Source of the DNA: Fidelibacterota bacterium
Lineage (GTDB): Bacteria; Marinisomatota; Marinisomatia; Marinisomatales; TCS55
Assembly: GCA_004124535.1 (NCBI GenBank)
Contig: SCKQ01000039.1
Span: 1-22,232, forward strand
Length of the DNA stretch: 22,232 nt
Reading direction: 5' to 3'
Part shown: positions 15,652 through 22,232 of the stretch, in pieces
Layout of the letters: each line of letters opens with the position of its first letter
Numbering within the stretch: position 1 is the stretch's first letter
Translations under genes and position numbers: made by a program
Notes under the pieces: model-generated
What the model saw: only the letters and a program-made list of their open reading frames with translations
Databases searched by the model: none
What the model was told of the DNA's origin: nothing

Positions 15652-15656
15652 TGTAA

Positions 15657-16496
15657 TTAATCTTTTTGTCGATTGTGGTATAGCTTGCGGCTGGTAGCAT
15701 ACAGAGTTTCTTTCTCTTCCTTGCTTAATCCATCGTAACCAACCACATTGATTTTATCGAGGATTTGATCTACTTCCTGCTGTAGCTTGGCGCGGCGGGT
15801 TTCTTTTTGATGCTGGATAGTCAAGCCGAATTCACTGACATACTTCCGAATAGAGAATCGGATATCCTTCCAGCGCCAAAAGTAACGTAGGTAGATAAAG
15901 CCGATGGCCACAGCGGAGAGATGAGTGATGTGACTGATATCAGATGTGGTATTCATGGACAGAATAAATTCCGTTGCCACCAAAAACATAACCAGATACT
16001 TCACCTTAATTGGAAAAAGGAAATACAGATATACAGTACGATTAGGGAACATCATACCAAATGCAAGTAATATGCCATATACTGCTCCGCTGGCCCCGGC
16101 AAGGGTATGATTGGCGTTGCTTAGATTTAACAATAGCCATACTAATCCAGCACCTACACCGGTTGTAAAATAATAACGCAAAAAAGCTTTCCGGCCCCAT
16201 ATTGATTCCAATTCCGAACCGAACATCCACAAGACGAACATGTTAAAAAATACGTGCAGAAAATCCTTATGGATGAATAGATAAGTGAAAGGTTGCCAAA
16301 TTCTTGGCCATACCGCACTGGATGAGAGACCAAATAGGTCTACTACTGGATTGAAAAATGGTGTTGCGGGGTTTTGAGAAATTATTTTAAGCAGGAAAAT
16401 AACAATATTTGCCCCGATCAGGATTTTAATCGCCGCTGTGAATATTCTTGGGCGAAAGGAAAAGTCTCCCTGTTCAGATTGAAATTGGTACTGCAC
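15657..16496 (-). CDS. Rhomboid family intramembrane serine protease
   Basis: This 279-residue rhomboid cleaves membrane-anchored substrates within the bilayer. About six helices span residues 20-205. The oxyanion/asparagine motif is HVFFNMFVLW (H81, N85), the nucleophile is S136 in GASGAVYG (134-141), and the histidine of the dyad is H192 in THLSAVAIGF; the usual HLGG reads HLSA, a mild variation. The soluble C-terminal tail (about 210-279) ends with DQILDKINVVGYDGLSKEE, the tail helix found on many FCB-group rhomboids. Catalytic residues are all present, so it should be active. Its start follows the previous gene's stop by 2 bases in the proS-recO run. Confidence 0.93.
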   Translation of the reverse strand: MQYQFQSEQGDFSFRPRIFTAAIKILIGANIVIFLLKIISQNPATPFFNPVVDLFGLSSSAVWPRIWQPFTYLFIHKDFLHVFFNMFVLWMFGSELESIWGRKAFLRYYFTTGVGAGLVWLLLNLSNANHTLAGASGAVYGILLAFGMMFPNRTVYLYFLFPIKVKYLVMFLVATEFILSMNTTSDISHITHLSAVAIGFIYLRYFWRWKDIRFSIRKYVSEFGLTIQHQKETRRAKLQQEVDQILDKINVVGYDGLSKEEKETLYATSRKLYHNRQKD

Positions 16497-16498
16497 TG

Positions 16499-17365
16499 CT
16501 AATTATAAGCAGGTAATTTTTTGTTTAGAAACAAATTCTTTGGATTAGTAAGAGGGCTCATTTTACTGTAAGGTGCTTCTGGTACTTTCAACTGCGGCAT
16601 GGAATACAGGGAAACAGATAGATTTTCCCTGTTCTGATATTTAAGTATTTCATAGGCAGCACTGACAAAAACATCCCGTGGAAAGATTCCATTTATATTT
16701 GGAAATCCATATTTTTGTAATCCATATTTGATAAGCGTAGAACAACTGTTGGTGAATAAATTGAAATCTGCCCATTTTTCCGGTTTTTTTGGGTTTACCG
16801 GTGTATTATGAATCATTTCAAGAAATCGATCGAAAATGGAACGCATCTGAGAACCATTAATCCCTTCTACACGTAACACATGGATCGTGCGCATGAAATT
16901 CCGACCGAACTTATCGTAGTAAGCAGTACCATCATCTAAAATTTCGAATAACCCCGTGTTAGGGGACGATGCAAACTCCCCAAGGGCGGGACGATAAAAG
17001 TACTCTTCAATCGATATTACTTCATTCTCATTGATTAGATGAGAATAATTATAAATTCTGCCATTTACACATATTGCGCTATGACCAAACAAAGAAGGCC
17101 AATATTTCACTAATCGTTCATTATAATAAAGTTCCATAAAATCAACATTAGCCAGTGGTATATCCGGCCAGATAATTACAATAGGCTCTCCATTTTCATA
17201 ATCTTTCTGTGGAAGCAAGCGAGCACAAACATTTTGCCCAGCCCAATGTTTGATATAACCATCCCAAATACGATTCTCTTCTAGAACATGACTACCGTCA
17301 CTTCTCAAAAGAAAATTATTGGCTTCATCGGTAGTTAATATTCCAGTATATACCGTATTACTCAT
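16499..17365 (-). CDS. Permuted papain-like (DUF4105/Lnb-type) putative cysteine hydrolase
   Basis: I do not recognise a characterised homologue for this 288-residue protein. The order of conserved residues resembles circularly permuted papain-fold families such as DUF4105/Lnb and LRAT/NlpC-P60-like proteins: LFGHSAICVNGRIYNYS (92-108), with H95 as a candidate catalytic histidine, then FNLFTNSCSTLI (201-212), with C208 as a candidate nucleophile. FPRDVF (228-233) follows, as in DUF4105-like proteins. No signal peptide or membrane helix is evident, so it appears cytosolic unless anchored by others. Its ATG overlaps the recO TGA in an ATGA, and it is followed after 2 bases by rhomboid. Function is unknown; acyltransfer or peptide/lipid amide hydrolysis are both possible in this fold. 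Confidence 0.7.
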   Translation of the reverse strand: MSNTVYTGILTTDEANNFLLRSDGSHVLEENRIWDGYIKHWAGQNVCARLLPQKDYENGEPIVIIWPDIPLANVDFMELYYNERLVKYWPSLFGHSAICVNGRIYNYSHLINENEVISIEEYFYRPALGEFASSPNTGLFEILDDGTAYYDKFGRNFMRTIHVLRVEGINGSQMRSIFDRFLEMIHNTPVNPKKPEKWADFNLFTNSCSTLIKYGLQKYGFPNINGIFPRDVFVSAAYEILKYQNRENLSVSLYSMPQLKVPEAPYSKMSPLTNPKNLFLNKKLPAYN

Positions 17366-18069
17366 GCAGTTACCAGGGCCTTTAATACGCTAAGTGATTT
17401 CAGTTCCTTTAAACCATCAAAGTGGTAATACAAACAAGTATTGATATACTGACTGATTACTTTACGATCCTTCGCAGAAACAGATAATTCGCTTAATTCG
17501 GACTGGAAACCAGTATCTAATAGGTTGCCAGATATTAAAAATGATAATATTTGCGCACTATTTGGACCCTTAGTGGGGTCAGGTAACACTAAACCGGTAA
17601 ACTCCCTGTTATCCAAATCCGGTTTAAAACCAAGTAGTGTTAACAATTTTATTTGATAATACCAGTACACCAGATTTAATTGCTCTGCTCTAGTATCAAT
17701 TGTATGCAGTATATTCAGTAACTCGATGAATAATTCGCTGTGCGGATCATAATCTGTTATTGTTTTTTCTGTTAACTCTACAACGGCCATACCATAAGCA
17801 ATACGCTTTAAATCTCCATGAATATTTTTATAGGTGGTTGCGAAATTGGCCTTGCTTACTGTTTGCATATCGCGGCGTTCATTATAATAAAACACCAGAT
17901 CAAGATGACTCATTGGTTCATAGAAAGCAGTCTGGGGTGATTTTTTACGCTTCGCGCCACGAACCATAAAACTTATTTTCCCCATTTCTTGCGTGAAACA
18001 GCGCGCAATAATACTTGTATCGCTATAAGAAAAACGTCTTAAAACCACCGCCGGCGAGTGAACAATCAT
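17362..18069 (-). CDS. recO: DNA repair protein RecO
   Basis: RecO (235 residues, normal length) helps load RecA onto SSB-coated single-stranded DNA with RecR in the RecFOR pathway. The N-terminal OB fold starts SPAVVLRRFSYSDTSIIARCF, and the family's basic loop is FMVRGAKRKKS (34-44), followed by a PMSHLDLVFYY strand. The helical C-terminal part shows LNLVYWYYQIKLLTLLGFKPDL, a typical RecO segment. The four-cysteine zinc module of some RecO proteins is absent. It lies 9 bases after proS and overlaps the next gene by 4 bases, so it is in the middle of a four-gene run. Confidence 0.93.
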   Translation of the reverse strand: MIVHSPAVVLRRFSYSDTSIIARCFTQEMGKISFMVRGAKRKKSPQTAFYEPMSHLDLVFYYNERRDMQTVSKANFATTYKNIHGDLKRIAYGMAVVELTEKTITDYDPHSELFIELLNILHTIDTRAEQLNLVYWYYQIKLLTLLGFKPDLDNREFTGLVLPDPTKGPNSAQILSFLISGNLLDTGFQSELSELSVSAKDRKVISQYINTCLYYHFDGLKELKSLSVLKALVTA

Positions 18070-18078
18070 GTTTAGAGC

Positions 18079-19551
18079 TTAATATGCTTTTGAAAAAACA
18101 ACTTCGTGCTGCGCTTCTTTACCAGAATAAATACAAGTCAGACCAGAGGGATCACTATCAAAAGGAATGCAGCGGATGGTGGCTTTGGTTTCATTCTTTA
18201 TAGCATCTTCTGTTTCAGGAGTACCGTCCCAACCACAACGAATGTAGCCACCATTATTTGAAATTATTTTTTTGAAATCACCATAATTATCTACGCTATT
18301 TGTATTGGCATGTTGGAAATCTTTTGCTTGCTGTAGCAGTGACGATTGTATTTCGGCTAACATTCTTGGTATAATATTTATCAATTCCTTTACTTGAACG
18401 GCCTGCTTTTCACCATTGTCGCGACGCACCAGGAGCACCTGTTCATCTGACATATCTCGCACACCAACTTCTAAACGGATCGGGACACCTTTCATCTCCC
18501 ATTCATTAAACTTAAACCCTGGTGAATTATTACTCCAATCAACTTCCATACGCACGCCTTGGTCTATTAAGTCGCCTAAAAAAATGTCCACATATTCCTT
18601 TATTTTCACCTGGTCTTCCTCACTCCTTACAATTGGTATCACCACTGTCTGTATTGGTGCAATTTTTGGCGGTATCCGTAAACCTTTATCATCCCCATGT
18701 ACCATCACAACACAACCGACCAATCTGGTGCTCACGCCCCAACTGGTAGCATATACATACTTTTCCTGATTATTCCGATCTTGAAAGGTCACATCAAAAG
18801 CCTTCGCAAAATTCTGTCCCAAATTATGCGAAGTGCCGGCCTGGAGCGCGCGTTTATCTCCCATCATCGCCTCAATGGAATAGGTTTTATCAGCACCAGC
18901 AAATTTTTCCGATTCGGTCTTTAATCCGGTTAACACTGGCATTGCAAGATAGTCTTCCGCTAACTGTCTATATATTTCTAAAATCTTCAGGGTCTCTTGC
19001 TCTGCTTCATCGGCTGTTTCATGGGCTGTATGCCCTTCCTGCCATAGGAACTCTGTCGTCCGTAAAAACAATCTCGTACGCATTTCCCAACGAACAACAT
19101 TTGCCCATTGATTAATCAATAGTGGAAGGTCACGATAAGACTGAATCCATTTTTTATACATCGACCAGATTACTGTTTCAGACGTGGGCCGAACAATTAC
19201 TTCTTCCTCAAGTTTGGAATCCGGATCAACTTCTAAATCTTTTCCATCAGCGGTGATACGCAGTCGGTGGTGAGTCACCACCGCGCATTCTTTGGCGAAA
19301 CCTTGAACGTGCTCCGCTTCCCTAGCAAAGAATGATTTAGGTATAAAGAGCGGGAAATAGGCATTCACATGACCTGTGGCTTTCAGCATGGCATCCAGCG
19401 GTCCTTTGATATTCTCCCACAATGCATATCCATAGGGCCTGATGACCATTGTACCTTTCACGGGGCCATAATCAGCCAAACCGGCTTTAATAATTACATC
19501 AGTATACCAGGCTGCATAATCTTTACTTTGGGGTGTAACGCCTTTGGACAT
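18079..19551 (-). CDS. proS: Prolyl-tRNA synthetase, archaeal/eukaryotic type (class IIa, no editing insert)
   Basis: This enzyme joins proline to tRNA-Pro (EC 6.1.1.15). With the start at 19551 it has 490 residues and begins MSKGVTPQSKDYAAWY, the normal N-terminus of ProS type 3. An in-frame ATG at 19617 would add 22 residues unlike the family; neither start has a strong Shine-Dalgarno sequence. Class II elements: TSETVIW (123-129), motif 2 RLFLRTTEFLWQEGHT (160-175), QAGTSHNLGQNF (237-248), and motif 3 STRLVGCVVMVHGDDKGL (274-291). The bacterial-type editing insert is absent. In the C-terminal zinc domain, the four usual cysteine positions read D442, T447, C473 and S476, so zinc binding is probably lost; I recall similar losses in Bacteroidota. 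It heads a run with recO and is divergent from the amidohydrolase. Confidence 0.96.
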   Translation of the reverse strand: MSKGVTPQSKDYAAWYTDVIIKAGLADYGPVKGTMVIRPYGYALWENIKGPLDAMLKATGHVNAYFPLFIPKSFFAREAEHVQGFAKECAVVTHHRLRITADGKDLEVDPDSKLEEEVIVRPTSETVIWSMYKKWIQSYRDLPLLINQWANVVRWEMRTRLFLRTTEFLWQEGHTAHETADEAEQETLKILEIYRQLAEDYLAMPVLTGLKTESEKFAGADKTYSIEAMMGDKRALQAGTSHNLGQNFAKAFDVTFQDRNNQEKYVYATSWGVSTRLVGCVVMVHGDDKGLRIPPKIAPIQTVVIPIVRSEEDQVKIKEYVDIFLGDLIDQGVRMEVDWSNNSPGFKFNEWEMKGVPIRLEVGVRDMSDEQVLLVRRDNGEKQAVQVKELINIIPRMLAEIQSSLLQQAKDFQHANTNSVDNYGDFKKIISNNGGYIRCGWDGTPETEDAIKNETKATIRCIPFDSDPSGLTCIYSGKEAQHEVVFSKAY

Positions 19552-19662
19552 ATTATAATTATAATGATTAATTACGAGGAAATTAGCGGGCTTCCTTAGG
19601 TCATTCAATAGAAACATTATTAATCACCCATTTTCTCAATCTAATAATCATACTATTTTCCT
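19552..19662. promoter_or_regulatory. Divergent intergenic region between proS and the amidohydrolase
   Basis: With the shorter proS start, 111 AT-rich bases separate the two genes; with the longer start only 45 would remain. The spacer presumably holds both promoters. I see no T-box-like structure, no terminator hairpin and no convincing -35/-10 pair. Confidence 0.35.
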
Positions 19663-21285
19663 ATGGTAAATCAAATGAAGAACGTAGCTCTTGTAAAACA
19701 GTTATATATTGTATTTTCAGTTATTTTCATGACCAGTTGTAATCAACCCAAGGTAACCGTATTTAGTAATTGTGTCATACCTTCTTACCCAGCAGCAAAT
19801 TCAATTGCCTGCGCTGATGGGAAAATCACATCTATTGGTAAAGATTTGACCGGTGATATAATGATCGACCTAGAAAAGGGTGTGGTGTATCCGGGCTTTA
19901 TGGATGCTCATTTGCACTTGGTTTGGTATGGTAAAGCAATGGAAATACTTGACCTAGTGGGAACCGAAAGTGCGGCAGAAATCACCAACATGGTTGCCCA
20001 AGTATATGATGGCTCTGAGCGGTGGATAGAAGGCCGCGGCTGGGATCAAAATGACTGGGAAGCAATACAATTTCCCACCAAAGCAAGTCTCGATAAGGTA
20101 GCAGACGATCAACCGGTCTATTTGCATAGAATTGATGGACACGCTATCTGGGTGAATTCAAATGTTTTATCCATATGCGGTATAGACCGTAATACAGCGG
20201 ATCCTATAGGCGGTAAAATTCTCCGTGACAGCAGTGGCAATCCAACCGGAGTATTTATTGATAATGCCATGGATTTGATTAAAAGGTTTGTTCCTGATAA
20301 TAGTAAAAATGATAAACGGCGACAAATAATAAACGCTGTCAGAAAATTGAATCAATTTGGATTGACCGCAATTCATGATGCTGGAACAGATATAGAAACA
20401 GTTCAAATACTGAAAGAATTAATTGCACAAGAACAATTGACTATCCGCGTCAACGCCATGTTGAATAACAACTCTGAGGATTATCAGGAATTTTTAAGAA
20501 AAGGTCCAGATATCACTGACAAATTTTTATCTGTCCGTACTGTAAAAATATATTTTGATGGGGCGATGGGTTCCCGCGGCGCGGCGTTACTAGAACCATA
20601 TGCAGATGATCCAAAAAACATCGGACTTAATTTAACAGATGAGAGAAAAATAACTGAGAAGGTAAACCAATTCAATGCAGCGGGATTTCAAGTTGCAATC
20701 CATTGTATTGGCGATCGAGCGAACCGACTGACTCTTGATATATTTGAAGGGGCCGGTGCCCACAATGCCAGAAACAGAATTGAACATGCGCAGATCATCC
20801 ACAGCGATGATCTGACCCGTTTTTTTGATTTGGGCGTTATCCCATCTATGCAAGCAACACATTGTACCAGCGACATGTACTGGATAGATGAACGATTGGG
20901 TAACGAACGCATTCATGAAGCATATGCTTGGCAATCGCTATTGCAAACAGGTAGCATTATCCCCGGCGGGTCCGATGCACCAGTGGAAATTCCAAATCCA
21001 CTATTGGGTATACACGCAGCTGTAACCAGGCAAGACACCAGCGGATGGCCTGCTGAAGGATGGCAGGCAAATGAACGAATGACCATAGACCAGGCGCTGG
21101 CCTCCATTACCAGTTGGGCCGCATACAGTATGTTTGCCGAATCCTACCTTGGAAAAATAGAGCCGGGATATATGGCCGACTTCACGGTCCTATCCCAGGA
21201 TCTGAGTACAATTGACCCAGCACAAATTCCCAGTGTAAACGTTCATTTTACAATTGTAAATGGTAAAGTGGTTTACAGACGATGA
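19663..21285 (+). CDS. YtcJ-like amidohydrolase, predicted lipoprotein
   Basis: This 540-residue protein is a metal-dependent amidohydrolase of the Amidohydro_3 (YtcJ-like) group. A hydrophobic leader ends in the lipobox FMTSC (C26), so it is probably a periplasmic lipoprotein rather than a cytosolic enzyme. The metal motif is DAHLH (81-85) after GVVYPGF. Later barrel motifs: VKIYFDGAMGSRGA, VAIHCIGDRA, RIEHAQI and GSDAPVE, giving the remaining histidines and the catalytic aspartate. The small beta domain is rebuilt by LGKIEPGYMADFTVL near the C-terminus. Residue M5 (19675) is an equally likely start and gives a tidier signal peptide. The stop overlaps the next gene in an ATGA. The substrate, probably an N-acyl or amide compound, is unknown. 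Confidence 0.93.
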   Translation: MVNQMKNVALVKQLYIVFSVIFMTSCNQPKVTVFSNCVIPSYPAANSIACADGKITSIGKDLTGDIMIDLEKGVVYPGFMDAHLHLVWYGKAMEILDLVGTESAAEITNMVAQVYDGSERWIEGRGWDQNDWEAIQFPTKASLDKVADDQPVYLHRIDGHAIWVNSNVLSICGIDRNTADPIGGKILRDSSGNPTGVFIDNAMDLIKRFVPDNSKNDKRRQIINAVRKLNQFGLTAIHDAGTDIETVQILKELIAQEQLTIRVNAMLNNNSEDYQEFLRKGPDITDKFLSVRTVKIYFDGAMGSRGAALLEPYADDPKNIGLNLTDERKITEKVNQFNAAGFQVAIHCIGDRANRLTLDIFEGAGAHNARNRIEHAQIIHSDDLTRFFDLGVIPSMQATHCTSDMYWIDERLGNERIHEAYAWQSLLQTGSIIPGGSDAPVEIPNPLLGIHAAVTRQDTSGWPAEGWQANERMTIDQALASITSWAAYSMFAESYLGKIEPGYMADFTVLSQDLSTIDPAQIPSVNVHFTIVNGKVVYRR

Positions 21286-22037
21286 TCAGTAAAACTGACA
21301 TCAAACAACTGTCCTGGCTGTCTACCAAAAAAGGTCGTAATGAATCCGGTCTATATTTGATTGAAGGATTGCGCATCATTCGATCCGCTTTGCGTGCCCA
21401 GGCACCAATCAACAGAATATTTGTCACCGCTAGATTCCAGGAATCTATCGATTATCAATCAATGTCTAACCGGTTTAACAAGGTGCTGAAACCAGAGCTC
21501 ATAGATGAAAAAACTATGAAGCAGATCACACAAACAGTGACTCCATCGGGAATTCTAGCTGTTTGTTCATTGCCTAAGATAATGGAATTACCTTCGACCA
21601 TGGCGTCTAATTGGCTCTATTTAGACAAAATCGCTGATCCTGGTAACCTTGGCACATTATTACGATCTGCAGCGTGGTTCGGTACAACTCAGGTAGCGTT
21701 GTCACCACATTGTGCTGATCCTTTTAATCCAAAAGTAATGCGTAGCGGTATGGGCGCACATTTTTTATTACAAATGGTGACAAATTGCGATCTACGTCAA
21801 TTTAAATGTTCAGATTATTTAATCATTGGTGCCGATCACAGAGGCATGTCTATTATCGATTTTAATCACAGTGCTAAGGACTGGGTGTTGGTTATCGGCA
21901 GCGAAGCCCATGGTATATCGAAAGAAAATAGTAACCATATCGATTATTCCTTATCCATACCTGCAAAAGAATCTGGCAATTCGCTAAATGCTGCAGTCGC
22001 GGGCAGTATAATGCTATATTGCTTAAATAATCCGTAA
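21282..22037 (+). CDS. TrmH/SpoU family RNA 2'-O-methyltransferase
   Basis: This 251-residue SPOUT enzyme uses S-adenosylmethionine to methylate a ribose 2'-OH in rRNA or tRNA. An N-terminal substrate-binding domain (about 1-95), with YLIEGLRIIRSAL (25-37), is followed by the trefoil-knot catalytic domain: motif 1 DPGNLGTLLRSAAWFG (119-134, R128 catalytic), motif 2 VLVIGSEAHGIS (202-213), and motif 3 IPAKESGNSLNAAVAGSIMLY (S234, L235, N236). The arrangement is closest to RlmB/TrmH-like and TsnR-like proteins, but the target nucleotide cannot be told. It is coupled to the amidohydrolase by a 4-base overlap; a functional link is not evident. A small palindrome overlaps its stop. Confidence 0.94.
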   Translation: MISKTDIKQLSWLSTKKGRNESGLYLIEGLRIIRSALRAQAPINRIFVTARFQESIDYQSMSNRFNKVLKPELIDEKTMKQITQTVTPSGILAVCSLPKIMELPSTMASNWLYLDKIADPGNLGTLLRSAAWFGTTQVALSPHCADPFNPKVMRSGMGAHFLLQMVTNCDLRQFKCSDYLIIGADHRGMSIIDFNHSAKDWVLVIGSEAHGISKENSNHIDYSLSIPAKESGNSLNAAVAGSIMLYCLNNP

Positions 22038-22051
22038 TTAGGAACCTAATT
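22036..22051 (+). terminator. Small palindrome overlapping the end of the methyltransferase gene
   Basis: AATTAGG (22036-22042) and CCTAATT (22045-22051) are perfect complements with only two bases between (or a 6-bp stem with a GAAC loop). The bases downstream (TGAACTTCTTTCCTTTC) are pyrimidine-rich. The short, AT-rich stem makes a full terminator doubtful. As at the sugar porter gene, the stem begins at the stop codon. Confidence 0.3.
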
Positions 22052-22137
22052 GAACTTCTTTCCTTTCAGGACCAATAACCGTAATTTTTCGAAAATGGAT
22101 AGACAAGAACAGGATAAACCTGGGTCTGAACTGACAA

Positions 22138-22232
22138 ATGAACCAAACTGTCTCAGTCAAACTAGCATTTGGAGTGGTCATTTTTTCTGTGCTCTCCTCG
22201 CTGGCGATAGCGTCAATAATCGCCGCGGCAGG
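22138..22232 (+). CDS. Possible start of a membrane protein gene, cut by right edge
   Basis: From an ATG at 22138 a frame stays open to the edge and reads MNQTVSVKLAFGVVIF, continuing as a strongly hydrophobic stretch, as in a signal anchor or first membrane helix. There is no Shine-Dalgarno sequence. Two other readings compete. A frame from the ATG at 22095 opens MDRQEQDKPGSELTNEPN, soluble and protein-like, but then becomes unconvincing, so a frameshift joining the two frames is conceivable. On the minus strand, a frame is open from the edge (22232) to a TAA at 22038-22040, right beside the methyltransferase stop. Too little sequence is left to decide. Confidence 0.3.
   Translation, partial: MNQTVSVKLAFGVVIFSVLSSLAIASIIAAA

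Noticed and set aside
18416..18924. Open frames on the plus strand inside proS, and similar ones inside other genes
   Set aside because: They lie wholly opposite strongly conserved coding sequence, and their products show no family features.
19552..19617. 22-residue N-terminal extension of ProRS
   Set aside because: The family's N-terminus begins at the ATG at 19551, and the extension has no recognisable pattern. It cannot be fully excluded.

Overview
The window looks like a chromosomal segment from a free-living, Gram-negative-type bacterium, moderately AT-rich by eye. The signs are a lipoprotein signal peptide, a MotB with an OmpA-like peptidoglycan-binding domain, housekeeping genes (enolase, FtsB, RecO, ProRS, a SpoU rRNA/tRNA methyltransferase) and surface-polysaccharide genes. 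The eukaryote/archaeal-type ProRS with a degenerate zinc site, the rhomboid with a C-terminal soluble tail, and the patchy Shine-Dalgarno sequences are what I would expect from the FCB superphylum, perhaps a Marinimicrobia-like marine lineage. That placement is inference; no rRNA or tRNA gene is present to anchor it. I saw no insertion sequence, phage gene, CRISPR array or RNA gene.

Layout. (1) 1-5111 is a cell-surface polysaccharide region: a GT2 glycosyltransferase cut by the left edge and a GT4-like transferase (minus, ATGA-coupled), a GT4 transferase (plus), a Wzx-type flippase and a FemAB-like acyltransferase (minus). (2) 5229-6850 is the familiar eno-ftsB pair. (3) 6852-8984 (minus) is a motA-motB-SH3-like protein operon with no other flagellar gene nearby. 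(4) 9149-15651 (plus) is a seven-gene run: SDR dehydrogenase, KDPG-type aldolase, stand-alone MetE-like methyltransferase core, UlaG-like metallo-beta-lactamase-fold hydrolase, sugar porter, ROK kinase, SIS-domain protein. (5) 15657-19551 (minus) is proS-recO-permuted-papain-like protein-rhomboid. (6) 19663-22037 (plus) is a lipoprotein amidohydrolase coupled to a TrmH/SpoU methyltransferase, followed by about 195 bases that probably hold the edge of another gene.

Region 4 is the most interesting. Its genes fit a sugar route of import, phosphorylation, isomerisation or release, oxidation to a lactone, lactone hydrolysis and retro-aldol cleavage to pyruvate. Three members are atypical: the ROK kinase lacks the usual sugar/zinc motif, the porter lacks the usual TM7 sugar-binding glutamines, and a zinc-site-intact MetE-like core sits in the middle. 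Together these point to an unusual, possibly methylated or otherwise modified, sugar. The substrate cannot be named from sequence alone, and no dehydratase is present to complete an Entner-Doudoroff-type route.

Genes are tightly packed: many pairs overlap by 4 bases (ATGA) or lie less than 10 bases apart, convergent pairs meet within a few bases or overlap, and no gene-free stretch exceeds 300 bases.
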